The notes beneath the pieces were generated by a model, which worked only from the letters and a program-made list of their open reading frames with translations, made no database searches and was not told the origin of the DNA. DNA of 64,000 nucleotides from Paenibacillus donghaensis. GTDB lineage: Bacteria; Bacillota; Bacilli; Paenibacillales; Paenibacillaceae. Positions within the stretch are counted from its first letter, which is position 1, and every line of letters begins with the position of its first letter. The position numbers and the translations under genes are program-made. Shown here in pieces: positions 51,827-61,762 of the stretch. The stretch covers positions 2,852,001 through 2,916,000 of the forward strand of contig NZ_CP021780.1 of assembly GCF_002192415.1 (NCBI RefSeq), written 5' to 3'.

Positions 51827-53884
51827 ATGGATCGTAAATCGGTCGTCAACAGGAACCATCCGGTTTTGACACAGCTTGAGCCCAGGTCGCCTTTATCCGT
51901 TGGCAATGGAGAATTTGCATTCAGCGCTGATTTTACCGGCCTTCAGACCTTTCCGGATGCCTACGAAATCCCCCTCGGCACACAGTCCAATTGGGGTTGG
52001 CATTATACCGGCGGCCATCAGGTCTTCGGAGAACAGGATATCGTCTATCAGGCATTTGAAACCTACGGGCGCAAGGTGCTGTACCCCATGAAACCGGAAG
52101 ACAAGGAAGAGGCCTACCACTGGCTGCGCCAGAATCCGCACCGGCTTCAGCTTGGGCGGATATCATTCCGGCTGCTGCGGGAAGACGGGCAGGAAGCAGG
52201 TGCTGCCGGTACGGTTCCGGTACGTCAGGAATTGAACCTCTGGACTGGTGTCCTGCACAGCGAGTTCACTGTGCAGGGAGCGCAGGTGCGGGTGGAGACA
52301 GCTTGTGACCCGCAGCAGGACTGCATAGCCATTCGTGTCCATTCAAGATTAATCCGTGAGGGGCGTCTGCAGCTGTTCGTTGTGTTCCCCTCACCCGATA
52401 TGACCCACCGGAGCTGGTCCAAATCTGTATTTCCCGATTGGGAGCAGGACAGCAGACACTGTACCGAGCTAACGGAGGTCAGTATGGCTTCCGCTTCGCT
52501 GAGACGCGTGCTGGATGAAGATAAATATGCCGTGAAATGGCTCTGGGACGCAGGCCGTCTGGAGCAGACCGGCCCCCATGAATTCACGCTGCTTCCCGAG
52601 GCTGTCGAAGACTCCGAAAGCTGGTCCTGCAGTGTGGCTTTTGCTGCCCGGGAGCCGGAGCCGCAGCCAGCAGAAGCTGTTCTGCGCGCAAGCTCGGTCC
52701 ACTGGGAGGAATTCTGGAACAGCGGAGCCGCAATAGACCTGGCCGGCAGTGCAGACCCCCGTGCTGCCGAGCTGGAGCGCAGGGTGGTGCTGTCCCAGTT
52801 CCTGTGCGCCGTGCACAGCGGAGGGTCCATGCCGCCGCAGGAGACCGGCTATATGTACAACAGCTGGTTCGGCAAAATACATCTGGAGATGCACTGGTGG
52901 CATGCCGCCCATTTCCCGCTGTGGGACCGTGCCGACTTGCTGCGCAGGAGTATGGATTGGTACCTGACCATCTTGCCCGAAGCTCGTGAGCTGGCCCGTT
53001 CCCAAGGTTATGCCGGGGCACGCTGGCCCAAAATGGTCGGCTATAACGGGCGGCAGACCCCGTCACCGGTGGCTCCGGGCTTGATCTGGCAGCAGCCGCA
53101 TCCGATGGCACTAGCCGAGATGTGTTATTCGGCCCGGCCTGAGCGGTCCGTACTGGAACACTATAGGGACATTGTATTTGAAGCGGCTGACTTTATGGTT
53201 TCCTATGCCCATTGGGATGGGGAGAGGGAAGCTTATGTGCTGGGTCCGCCGCTGATCCCCGCACAGGAGAATCATGCCATGAACGACAGTCTGAATCCGC
53301 CGTATGAGCTGGAATACTGGAAATTCGGGCTGGAGATTGCCGTCCGGTGGGCAGAGCGGCTGGATCAGCCGGTTAATCCGGCCTGGGTCAAGGTGGCTTC
53401 GCAAATGGCGAGGCCCCGGCAGGAGAACGGGGTCTATCTCGCTCACGAGAATTGCCTTGGCACATTTACCGACAAGAACCATGACCATCCCTCGATGCTC
53501 GGAGCGCTTGGACTGCTGCCCGGATCGCTGATCGATCAAGAGATTATGCGGAATACACTGCTCAAGGTCAAAGAATGCTGGGACTGGGAATCCGCTTGGG
53601 GCTGGGATTTCCCCATGTGCGCCATGACAGCGGCCAGGCTGGGAGAACCGGAGCTGGCGGTGGACTTTCTACTGATGGATGCTACGAAGAACACGTATTT
53701 GCCGAATGGACACAACTATCAAAGACCAGGCCTATGGGCGTATTTGCCGGGGAACGGCGGTCTGCTGACAGCTGTCGCCATGATGGCTGCGGGCTGGGCC
53801 GGCGGAGAGGAACGGCAAAATCCGGGATTTCCGCAAGACGGAAGCTGGTCGGTGGAGTGGGAAGGGCTTAAACCCCTGCTCTGA
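51827..53884 (+). CDS. Six-hairpin (alpha/alpha)6 glycosidase, family uncertain
   Basis: A 685-residue cytoplasmic protein started at ATG 51827 behind AAGGAGG. An N-terminal beta-sandwich (SPLSVGNGEFAFSADFTGLQ) is followed by an (alpha/alpha)6 region (YMYNSWFGKIHLEMHWWHAA, then GYNGRQTPSPVAPGLIWQQP). This layout resembles GH65/GH95-like enzymes, but no family signature was decisive. Glu and Asp residues in the barrel (HLEMHWW, WDRADLL) are candidates for catalysis. Its place between pectin enzymes suggests it removes a side-chain sugar from rhamnogalacturonan fragments, which is inferred. Confidence 0.7.
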   Translation: MDRKSVVNRNHPVLTQLEPRSPLSVGNGEFAFSADFTGLQTFPDAYEIPLGTQSNWGWHYTGGHQVFGEQDIVYQAFETYGRKVLYPMKPEDKEEAYHWLRQNPHRLQLGRISFRLLREDGQEAGAAGTVPVRQELNLWTGVLHSEFTVQGAQVRVETACDPQQDCIAIRVHSRLIREGRLQLFVVFPSPDMTHRSWSKSVFPDWEQDSRHCTELTEVSMASASLRRVLDEDKYAVKWLWDAGRLEQTGPHEFTLLPEAVEDSESWSCSVAFAAREPEPQPAEAVLRASSVHWEEFWNSGAAIDLAGSADPRAAELERRVVLSQFLCAVHSGGSMPPQETGYMYNSWFGKIHLEMHWWHAAHFPLWDRADLLRRSMDWYLTILPEARELARSQGYAGARWPKMVGYNGRQTPSPVAPGLIWQQPHPMALAEMCYSARPERSVLEHYRDIVFEAADFMVSYAHWDGEREAYVLGPPLIPAQENHAMNDSLNPPYELEYWKFGLEIAVRWAERLDQPVNPAWVKVASQMARPRQENGVYLAHENCLGTFTDKNHDHPSMLGALGLLPGSLIDQEIMRNTLLKVKECWDWESAWGWDFPMCAMTAARLGEPELAVDFLLMDATKNTYLPNGHNYQRPGLWAYLPGNGGLLTAVAMMAAGWAGGEERQNPGFPQDGSWSVEWEGLKPLL

Positions 53885-53924
53885 TCAGCATGCCACTCAA
53901 TTTGGAAAGGGAGGAGCAAGCCAC

Positions 53925-55066
53925 ATGACGAAAGGGACGGTAACCCCTGCAGAATGGAAAATGTATCATGACCGGATAACCGGACTGCCCGTCCGGCAAT
54001 TGACGGATTACATGGCGCACAGCCATCATTTGTATTTTACCGAAAACGGCTGGTATGACGATTGGAGACGGCTGCTATTCGTCTCGGACCGGGGCAATTC
54101 GACCAATCTGTTCTCGATTCATTTAGACAACGGTGAAATCACGCAGCTTACCGATTACAAGAACAATGACCAGTTGGAGGTCTGTCTCCATCCAGAGGGC
54201 ACTTATGCATATCTTAGGCAGGGGAGGGCTGTTCTCTCTCTTGACCTGAGCTCACTCCGGGAGCAACTGCTGTATGAATGCCCTGCCGGATATAACATCG
54301 GCAATCTCAGCTGCACAGCCGAAGGCTTATCCGTTCTGACCTGTATCCAGGAAGACCTGTCCGGCAGGCTGGATTTGGTCTTGGCAACGGATATGTCGGC
54401 CATCGAGAGCTGATGGAAGCTGCGCCTTCCAGCAGCATATTATCCATCGACCTTGCCTCGGGCCAGGCTAAAGAGGTATATCAGTCTGATTGCTTCATTA
54501 CCCATGTGAATGCATCACCCACCAGGCCATGGTTAATGACCTTCTGTCATGAAGGTCCCTGGCATCTCGTGGATCACCGCATCTGGGGCCTGAACCTTAA
54601 GACGGGTAAGGTCTGGAGAATCCGTGAACGGCTGGCTCCCGGTGAGAAGGTGGGACATGAATTCTTTTTCCCGGATGGGGAGCGGATCGGCTATCATGGC
54701 TTTCGCCCTGACGGCACCAATTTCTTCGGAGCCATCCATTACGATAATTCAGATCTGGAAGAGACGGAGTTTCACTTTGATACCTGGCACGCCCATGCAG
54801 ACGGATTATCCCAGGCAGTGGCTGACGGCAAGGGGAAAGTGAAGACCCTGACCCTCTGGCGCAGAACGGGGGAGGGGAACTTTGATGTACCCCGGGTCCT
54901 GTGCGAGCTGCGCTGCAGCTTTCATTCGCAGAAGGTGCATGCCCACCCACGGTTCACCGGACAGGGGGAGCGGATTGTTTTTACAAGTGACCGAACGGGG
55001 TACGCCAATGTCTATCTCATTGATCTTCCACAGGATACATCCACGCTGCCGTTGCTTGAAAGCTGA
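53925..55066 (+). pseudogene. Oligogalacturonate lyase (PL22) gene with a frameshift
   Basis: Codons from 53925 encode the first 150 or so residues of a PL22 beta-propeller lyase (HSHHLYFTENGWYDDWRRLL). The frame then drifts to a stop at 54411-54413, while the other frame continues from about 54390 with GNGYVGHRELMEAAPSSSI and keeps family blocks (CHEGPWHLVDHRIW, VHAHPRFTGQGERIVFTSDR) to 55066. The combined length, about 380 residues, equals a normal PL22. The shift lies between about 54370 and 54395. Intact, it would split oligogalacturonides to keto-uronate. It may be a real loss or a read error. Confidence 0.8.
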
Positions 55067-55115
55067 AGCAATCTGTAAATAGGCGGCGTGGCTAATCAAA
55101 AGGAGGGATTACGAT

Positions 55116-56261
55116 ATGGCCGAAACTTCGGCAGAGACTACTACACAGGAGCGCAGAATGTCCGTCAAAATTGCAGATACCCTGCTCTCCGAATGCAAGG
55201 ACGGCAATCACCCGAAGCTTGCGGGCAAATGGGGGTATGTGGGCGGGATGACGCTGATGGCCCTGGAGCGCGCAGCCGTATGGAACAAGGAGCCGAAATA
55301 CGCCGAGCTTGTTCACCATCATATGGATGAACTGATAGAACAAGCCGGTACCATCCGGACGTACCGGCTGGAGGATTACAATCTGGATATGATCAATGAA
55401 GGCAAGAATCTCTTTGCCCAGTGGAAACGCACTGGCGAAGACAAATATTATAAAGCGATTCTGCAGCTGGTTGCCCAGCTGAAAGGACAGCCGCGCACAA
55501 GTGAAGGCGGGTTCTGGCATAAGAAAATATATCCGTTCCAGATGTGGCTGGACGGTATTTATATGTCCTCGCCGTTTCTGGCGGAATACGCCAGCCTCTT
55601 CGATCATCAAGCCAGCTTCGATGAAGCGGCGCGGCAGATTCTGCTGATCGAGCGGAAGACCCGCAATCCCCGGACCGGCCTGCTGCATCACGCCTGGGAT
55701 GAGAGCAGGGAACAGCGCTGGTGCGATAAGGACACCGGCCAATCCTTTCATGTCTGGGGCCGGGCCATGGGCTGGTATGCGATGGCAGTGGTGGATGCGC
55801 TGGAGCATTTTCCGCTCGATCATCCGCAGCGTGGACAGATCATGGGGATCTTTGAGCGGATGGCCTATGCGATCGCCCATGCACAGGACCAGGACAGCGG
55901 GTTGTGGTATCAAGTGATGGACCACAACGGCAGGGAAGGCAACTACCTGGAGGCCTCCGCTTCCTGTATGCTGACCTACGCGCTTGCCAAAGGCCAACGG
56001 CTGCATTATTTGGCCGAGCTGGACCACAAAGTCGTCGAACATGCGTATGCGGGTATCCTGAAGCAGCTGGTCACCGAGGATGAACAGGGAGTGCACCTGC
56101 ACCGTATTTGTCACGGTGCCGGACTTGGCGGCAAGAAATACCGCGACGGTTCCTATGGCTATTATATCAGCGAACAGATCGTCAGCGATGTCCAGATGGG
56201 AGTAGCCCCGTTCCTGCTGGCTAGCATTGAAATGGAGAAGCTGGGAGCAGGAGAAGAGTGA
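55116..56261 (+). CDS. GH105 unsaturated rhamnogalacturonyl hydrolase (YteR/YesR-like)
   Basis: A 381-residue cytoplasmic (alpha/alpha)6 enzyme of usual family length. The catalytic aspartate is D146 in FQMWLDGIYMSSPFLAEY, close to D143 of YteR, and FHVWGRAMGWYAMA is the second family block. It hydrolyses the unsaturated galacturonosyl residue from the end of rhamnogalacturonan oligosaccharides. AAGGAGGG precedes the ATG. Its stop overlaps the GH95 start by four bases. With the longer GH105-type protein upstream the locus holds two such enzymes, probably for different linkages. Confidence 0.92.
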   Translation: MAETSAETTTQERRMSVKIADTLLSECKDGNHPKLAGKWGYVGGMTLMALERAAVWNKEPKYAELVHHHMDELIEQAGTIRTYRLEDYNLDMINEGKNLFAQWKRTGEDKYYKAILQLVAQLKGQPRTSEGGFWHKKIYPFQMWLDGIYMSSPFLAEYASLFDHQASFDEAARQILLIERKTRNPRTGLLHHAWDESREQRWCDKDTGQSFHVWGRAMGWYAMAVVDALEHFPLDHPQRGQIMGIFERMAYAIAHAQDQDSGLWYQVMDHNGREGNYLEASASCMLTYALAKGQRLHYLAELDHKVVEHAYAGILKQLVTEDEQGVHLHRICHGAGLGGKKYRDGSYGYYISEQIVSDVQMGVAPFLLASIEMEKLGAGEE

Positions 56262-58819
56262 AAAAGAAGAGCGGGCAAACGGACACAAGACCCGACAGGA
56301 ACAAGCTGCGGCTGAGGTATCCGGCTTCCTGGTGGCAGGGGATGTGGCGCGAGGCGCTTCCTTCCGGCAACGGCAAGCTTGGCGCCTCTGTCCAAGGCGG
56401 CATACAAGAGGAGACGGTGCTGCTCCTGCACAGTGAATTATGGCATTGGGGCTGGAAGGATGAGCTGCCCGATGTTAGTCATACCTTGCCGGAAACCCGG
56501 CGGCTGATGGACGAGGAACAATACCTGGAGGCAAGCTGGCATCTGACCCGAACCCTGCAGGCACAGGGATATGCTTCCAGGCTGTCCTCCCGCTTTCCGC
56601 TGGCGGCATTGACGGTTTCAATGACCTGTGACAGCGCTTTTCGCAAATACCGCCGGGAACTGGATATGGACACGGGCGAGGTCCAGGTCCGCTGGCAGGA
56701 AGGGAAACGGAGTTATTCTAGAAGCCTATTCGTCTCTCGTGCGGATGATTGTGTCGTCTATGAGCTGGAGGGCCGGGAACTGGAGGAGATAGGCACGGTG
56801 CAGGAAACAGGAGCAGCAGGCAAGCCGTTGCTTACGGGGACAGTAGGTCTCCGGTTTCCCCCGGGCGACCGCGTACGGGAAGATGAGGAGTTCACGGCGC
56901 TGAAGTTGTCAGTAACAGTCAGAGCAGATGGCGATTACCTATTATATGGCGGCCGAAATGACGACGGACAGGACTTTGGTGCGGTGCTACGCCTGATACG
57001 GGTGGAAGAAGAGCCTGGTCTGGAAGATGCTACGGATGGCAAAACCTTGAGCCACTTAGGAAGCCAAATGGATTCAGGTGATGCCCGGCGAAGTGAACGG
57101 CATGAACCGGAGCTTAGCGGGAAACTCCATTTCCAAACGTCAGGCAAGCTGCTTATCCTTGTCAAAATGTTTGCCGCAGGCGAGCGGAAGCAGGAATGGT
57201 CGCGGCTGAAGCAAGAGCTGGCGGCGCTTGGTACCGATTACGGTACGCTGCTGGCGAGGCATACCGAGTTGCACCAGCCGCTGTTCCGCTCCGCAGAGCT
57301 TGATTTGGATGATGCGGCTGATGACGGCTGCTGTAATGAAGAGCTGCTGCTAGTAGCCTATGAAGGCGAAGCTCCCACCGGACTTGTTCGCAAGCTCTGG
57401 GCCTACGGCCGCTATCTGTTCATCAGCGGAACCTCTGAACACAGCAGTTTGCCTTTTGGACTATACGGCTTATGGGGGGGCGATTACCGGCTGATCTGGG
57501 GCCATAACATGGCCAATGAGAATGTGCAGATGATGTATTGGCATGCCGCTGTCGGAGGGTTGTCCCGCCTGAACCTGTCCTTGTTCCGTTATTACAACGG
57601 ATTGATGGAGGACTTCCGGGACAACGCACGCAAGCTCTATGGCTGCGGCGGCATCTATATCCCAGCTGGAACAACACCCGGCATGGGTGTCCCGAATCAG
57701 ATTGTCCCGGTCATCATGAACTGGACCGGAGCAGCCGGCTGGCTGGCCAGGCATTATTATGAGCATTACCAGTACACGGGCGATAGGCAGTTTCTGCTTA
57801 AGGAGGCTGTGCCCTTTATGATGGAGGCGTTGCGGTTCTATGAAGATTTTCTGGTGCTGGATGCAGACGGGCAATATATCATATACCCGTCCGTCTCCCC
57901 GGAGAACACGCCGGAGAACTTCATGCCAAGGGATGGGCAGCAGCTGGCCCATCCTATGCCCACAGCCATCAATGCCACCATGGACATTGCCATCATTAAG
58001 GAATTGCTGCAGCATGTCATTGAAGCCAGCCGTATCGCCGGTATCCACTCCGGCGAGATCCCGCGCTGGGAATCCATGCTGGAACGTTTGCCCTCCTATA
58101 TCCTGGGTGAGGAGGGGGCTGTGAAAGAATGGCTGCATCCCGCTTTTGAAGACCGGTGTGATCATCGTCATCTTTCACATCTGTATCCTGTTTTTCCTGG
58201 ACAGGAAGTTACCAGGGAGGAACAGCCGGAACTATTCCGGGCCTTCGAGACAACGGTGCATCAGCGCCAGCTTGGAGCCCAGAGCGGCTGGTCTCTTGCC
58301 CATATGTCATCCATATATGCACGGCTTGGCGACGGGGAGCGGGCCTTGGAAAGTCTGGATATTCTTGCACGCTCCTGTCTGCTTAATAATGGCTTCACCC
58401 TGCATAACGACTGGCGCAATATGGGAGTATGTATGTCCATGCCGGCAGCTCCCGTGCAGCTGGATGCCAATCTGGGCTGGGTCAATGCGGTACAGGAGAT
58501 GCTGCTCTTTGTATCGCCGCAATGGATCAAACTGCTGCCGGCACTGCCGGCGCGGTGGACCAGGGGCTCTATTCACGGCTGGTGCATACCGGGAGGCAGC
58601 CTGTCCCTCGCATGGGATCGGACAACAGGAACATTTCGGGCAGAGCTGACCGCCATCCGCCGGATCACCACGAGGCTTCAACTGCCGGAATGGACCACCT
58701 CAAGTAAGCTGTATATCAGCAATCACAGGATCTTGGCTTCGTCTGCTGCGGACGGTACCTATGTGCTTGATCTTGAAGCCGGCGACAGCCTGGTTGTTGA
58801 GCAGACCACATACCAATGA
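56258..58819 (+). CDS. GH95 alpha-L-fucosidase / alpha-L-galactosidase-type enzyme
   Basis: An 853-residue protein from GTG 56258. The N-terminal GH95 beta-domain opens WWREALPSGNG-like (WQGMWREALPSGNGKLGASV). The (alpha/alpha)6 barrel has the asparagine pair in MANENVQMMYW (about N419 and N421), SPENTPEN (Glu near 548) and PVQLDANLGW (Asp near 736), which match the catalytic set of Bifidobacterium AfcA. Inverting removal of terminal L-fucose or L-galactose from pectic side chains is expected. There is no signal peptide, so it acts on imported pieces. It ends the pectin transcript, with a terminator 65 bases later. Confidence 0.87.
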   Translation: MKKKSGQTDTRPDRNKLRLRYPASWWQGMWREALPSGNGKLGASVQGGIQEETVLLLHSELWHWGWKDELPDVSHTLPETRRLMDEEQYLEASWHLTRTLQAQGYASRLSSRFPLAALTVSMTCDSAFRKYRRELDMDTGEVQVRWQEGKRSYSRSLFVSRADDCVVYELEGRELEEIGTVQETGAAGKPLLTGTVGLRFPPGDRVREDEEFTALKLSVTVRADGDYLLYGGRNDDGQDFGAVLRLIRVEEEPGLEDATDGKTLSHLGSQMDSGDARRSERHEPELSGKLHFQTSGKLLILVKMFAAGERKQEWSRLKQELAALGTDYGTLLARHTELHQPLFRSAELDLDDAADDGCCNEELLLVAYEGEAPTGLVRKLWAYGRYLFISGTSEHSSLPFGLYGLWGGDYRLIWGHNMANENVQMMYWHAAVGGLSRLNLSLFRYYNGLMEDFRDNARKLYGCGGIYIPAGTTPGMGVPNQIVPVIMNWTGAAGWLARHYYEHYQYTGDRQFLLKEAVPFMMEALRFYEDFLVLDADGQYIIYPSVSPENTPENFMPRDGQQLAHPMPTAINATMDIAIIKELLQHVIEASRIAGIHSGEIPRWESMLERLPSYILGEEGAVKEWLHPAFEDRCDHRHLSHLYPVFPGQEVTREEQPELFRAFETTVHQRQLGAQSGWSLAHMSSIYARLGDGERALESLDILARSCLLNNGFTLHNDWRNMGVCMSMPAAPVQLDANLGWVNAVQEMLLFVSPQWIKLLPALPARWTRGSIHGWCIPGGSLSLAWDRTTGTFRAELTAIRRITTRLQLPEWTTSSKLYISNHRILASSAADGTYVLDLEAGDSLVVEQTTYQ

Positions 58820-58884
58820 TACCCCCGACGGCTTAGTGTTCAGTTCAACAATAAGGGATATGATGAGGTAAATGAACACGAAGA

Positions 58885-58914
58885 GACGGCAGCCTGAGGG
58901 CTGCCGTTTTTTGA
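58885..58914. terminator. Terminator between converging genes
   Basis: ACGGCAGCC and GGCTGCCGT form a perfect stem with a 3-4 base loop, followed by TTTTTT. It closes the pectin locus and abuts the 3' end of the SorC gene. Confidence 0.85.
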
Positions 58915-58923
58915 TTTCATGAA

Positions 58924-59892
58924 TCAGTCTGTGCCGAAAGGCTTTTTCTTGTGATACTCGATGATCGTTCTGGCGGTGGCTTCATCGGTGATGAGCATAT
59001 TAATGAACTGCCCGCTTAGCGCTGCCATAATGCAATCAATTTTGTGCAGGCCAAACGCCATGCCTACTACTGTGTTGATCTGCTGTAAATGATCCAGGCT
59101 TAGCCCAATAACTCTATGGTTAATGGGATGCCTGCTTACGCTTCCATCCTGCTTAATGAATCTGGAATTAATGTCAGCCACGATATCCAGTTCTTTCAAT
59201 TCGGTCATGAGTTGTTCATTCAGATACCCGGATCTTTCCATAGTTGACAAGGAGAACGGATTGCCGATGCCGACAAGCGCCAGATCAATCTGCTCGCCTT
59301 CCCGCAGAACCTGGGCAATATTCGGCAGCAGGCAGATCTGGTCCTTCAGCTCTGCCGTTTCAACGACAGCGGGGGCATAGAGGGTATCACAGGTTCCGCC
59401 CAGTTTTTTGGACAATTCATAGGCAATTTGGTTGGAGTGCATCTCATTTCTGTGATTTCCGGTGCCGCCGACGAGTGGAATGATTTTGACATTTTCTTTT
59501 TTCTCAAGCGGGAATTCCCGTACCATATGATACAGCGTATTTCCCCATGACACACCGATGCGGTCACCATTCTTAATCAGCTTGAGCACAAATTGGGCAG
59601 CGGCCTTCCCAACCGCCCGGGACAATAGCTCCTTATTCAAGTCTTTGGTCGGAACGACCAGGACTTGCTTCAGCTTGAAGACCTGTTCAATTTCTTTCTC
59701 AAGGATGGATATCTCCTGGTCATCGTCATTTATGACAATTTCAATGATGCCTTCGTCACGTGCGCGTTGAAGCATCTTGGAGATGACAGGCCGGGATACC
59801 CCGATCTTCTCTGCGATTTTCTCCTGTGTCCAAGACTCGTAATAATACATTTTGCAGACCTTCACAATGATTTTGCGTTCTTCTATGTTCAC
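58924..59892 (-). CDS. SorC-family sugar-binding transcriptional regulator
   Basis: A 322-residue regulator. The N-terminal helix-turn-helix is WTQEKIAEKIGVSRPVISKM (about residues 21-40). The large C-terminal SorC effector domain (GDRIGVSWGNTLYHMV, IIPLVGGTGN, DLALVGIGNPFS) usually binds a phosphorylated sugar. It is divergent from the metallo-hydrolase, HAD and ABC genes, which it most likely controls through the palindrome at 60035-60048. A phosphorylated effector fits a phosphoester-handling gene set. Confidence 0.9.
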   Translation of the reverse strand: MNIEERKIIVKVCKMYYYESWTQEKIAEKIGVSRPVISKMLQRARDEGIIEIVINDDDQEISILEKEIEQVFKLKQVLVVPTKDLNKELLSRAVGKAAAQFVLKLIKNGDRIGVSWGNTLYHMVREFPLEKKENVKIIPLVGGTGNHRNEMHSNQIAYELSKKLGGTCDTLYAPAVVETAELKDQICLLPNIAQVLREGEQIDLALVGIGNPFSLSTMERSGYLNEQLMTELKELDIVADINSRFIKQDGSVSRHPINHRVIGLSLDHLQQINTVVGMAFGLHKIDCIMAALSGQFINMLITDEATARTIIEYHKKKPFGTD

Positions 59893-60034
59893 ATATAGTC
59901 CGCCTTTATCCTAGTAGTGCCTCACATACACACTATAGAGGGGGGGTTGACCAACCGTCAAGCCTGCCAAAATATGGGGAATATTTCCTTGATCCAGATT
60001 TGACACTTCGATGACACTGGCATCACAAACCATT

Positions 60035-60048
60035 ATTACAATTGTAAT
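60035..60048. promoter_or_regulatory. Perfect palindrome, probable SorC operator
   Basis: ATTACAATTGTAAT is a perfect 14-bp palindrome in the 220-base gap between the SorC gene and its divergent neighbour, 65 bases before the latter's start. Confidence 0.5.
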
Positions 60049-60112
60049 TGTCCGGAACATATGTAAACGAACATGCCATTTTAAAACAACAGCATAGGGT
60101 AGGGAGGCATAC

Positions 60113-60847
60113 ATGAATGTAACAATATTAGGCTACTGGGGGGGATATCCAACAGCTGGAGGTGCAACTGCGGGTTATCTGGTTACCACTGAAGAAGGTC
60201 AAATCCTGCTGGATTGCGGAAGTGGGGTCATGAGCCGGTTTCCTTATGAAACCAGTGTCGAAGCTATCTCAGGTGTCATTCTGTCACATCTGCATCATGA
60301 CCACATCGCAGATCTGGGAATTCTTCAATATGCAGCGGCAGGAGCGATTCGTAATGGAAGGATGCCGCATAAGCTGACCGTCTATACACCGGCTGAACCG
60401 GCTGACAAGCTCAAACCGCTGATGGATGCACATACCGATATTCATGTCATTGATCCTGCTTGCAAGGTGTGGCTGGCCGGAGCCTTAATTGAGTTCATGT
60501 CTGTGCAGCACACCATTCCCTGCTATGCCATTAAGGTCACTTATCGTGGCAAAGTGCTCGTCTACTCCGGGGATACCTCCTACTGCGAGGCACTGATTGA
60601 GCTGGCCAAGGATGCCGATATTTTTTTGTGCGAGGCAACGATTTGCAGAGGGAGCCTGCATACCACGGGACAAGGGCATATGGATGCCAGTGAAGCTGGT
60701 AAGATCGCCGGTATGGCCGGTGTGAAAAAACTGGTACTGGTGCACTTGCCAGGCGACGGCAATCTGGAGCAGATGCGCAGGGAAGCCAGCCAAGCCTTTG
60801 GCGGACCTGTAGACTTGCCGGAGCCCTCACGGCTGTATGTAGTCTGA
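60113..60847 (+). CDS. Metallo-beta-lactamase-fold hydrolase (RNase Z/PhnP-like)
   Basis: A 244-residue cytoplasmic enzyme. The dizinc motif is H59-L-H61-H62-D63-H64, with later ligands in YSGDTSYCE and near the C-terminus (LVHLPGDG). The opening LGYWGGYPTAGGATAGYL is typical of the RNase Z-like phosphodiesterase branch that includes PhnP. Phosphodiester hydrolysis is likely; the substrate is unknown. It is the first gene of a run with a HAD phosphatase and an ABC importer, and starts at ATG 60113 behind GGGAGG. Confidence 0.85.
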   Translation: MNVTILGYWGGYPTAGGATAGYLVTTEEGQILLDCGSGVMSRFPYETSVEAISGVILSHLHHDHIADLGILQYAAAGAIRNGRMPHKLTVYTPAEPADKLKPLMDAHTDIHVIDPACKVWLAGALIEFMSVQHTIPCYAIKVTYRGKVLVYSGDTSYCEALIELAKDADIFLCEATICRGSLHTTGQGHMDASEAGKIAGMAGVKKLVLVHLPGDGNLEQMRREASQAFGGPVDLPEPSRLYVV

Positions 60848-60871
60848 TTAGGAAGGTGGCGAAACGGCAAT

Positions 60872-61738
60872 ATGTATAAATTGCTGGCCCTGGATATGGA
60901 CGGGACGCTCTTGAACCCCGACAAGATCATGACGGCAGGCACAATTCATTCTATACAGAAGTTAATATTGGCAGGTACTGCAGTAACCATCGCATCAGGG
61001 AGATTTCCTGCCTCTGTATGGCTGCATGCCAGAGAGGCCGGGATGAACTTCCCGCTCGTTGCGCTAAATGGAGCCGTCACCCTGGATACAACAACTGGCA
61101 GCCTTCTTTCCGGATTTCCACTCTCCGCAGCAGATGCGGCACGCTTGGTGTCCATAGTACAGGCTTGTGGGGCCTATGTGCATTTTTATGGCTTTAACAC
61201 GCTTTATGTCCCAGAACTTAATGAGATGAATAAGCGCTGGCCGCTCGCCAACGTGGTCGTTCACCCGGATAAAGAGCTTACTGAAGAGAATTACAGGCTG
61301 CAGACGGAGATGATCCGGGTTGAAGCAGTTAATGGCGAGATGATTGATTTCGTTCAGAATTCAGAAGTGCCTGTATACAAGGCTGCGGTGATCTGCACCG
61401 ATACGCTCGTGCTTGACCAGTTGCTGCTTATTCTACAGAACTGGGGAACCTTCGAGCTTACCCGGACCGGAAGTCACAGATTTGATGTGAATGCCTCTGG
61501 AGTCAACAAACAAAGTGCACTGGTGCAGCTGTGCTCGGAACATGGAATTGATTCCTCCGAAGTGGCCGCAGCCGGGGATTATGACAATGATCTCGCCATG
61601 TTGCGCTGGGCTGGTCTTGGCATTGCAATGGGCAACGCCAAGACTCATGTTCAGGCGGCCGCTAAGGTGGTAACAGGCAGTAACTCGGAAGATGGGCTTG
61701 CCCAGGCTATTCAGCGTCATTTGCTCTTCACTCTATAA
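60872..61738 (+). CDS. Cof-type HAD-IIB sugar-phosphate phosphatase
   Basis: A 288-residue HAD hydrolase. Catalytic aspartates D8 and D10 lie in LALDMDGTLL, motif II is in TIASGR, and GDYDNDLAML is motif IV. The large cap inserted in the middle is the IIB type, which acts on small sugar phosphates. It lies 24 bases after the metallo-hydrolase gene, suggesting a two-step release of phosphate from an imported phosphodiester. That link is inferred. Confidence 0.9.
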   Translation: MYKLLALDMDGTLLNPDKIMTAGTIHSIQKLILAGTAVTIASGRFPASVWLHAREAGMNFPLVALNGAVTLDTTTGSLLSGFPLSAADAARLVSIVQACGAYVHFYGFNTLYVPELNEMNKRWPLANVVVHPDKELTEENYRLQTEMIRVEAVNGEMIDFVQNSEVPVYKAAVICTDTLVLDQLLLILQNWGTFELTRTGSHRFDVNASGVNKQSALVQLCSEHGIDSSEVAAAGDYDNDLAMLRWAGLGIAMGNAKTHVQAAAKVVTGSNSEDGLAQAIQRHLLFTL

Positions 61739-61762
61739 ATACCAATAAGGGAGAGATTATAG

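Noticed and set aside
55092..56288. A 398-codon minus-strand frame
   Set aside because: It mirrors the GH105 gene, which has the catalytic aspartate block and a good ribosome site; the antisense frame has neither.
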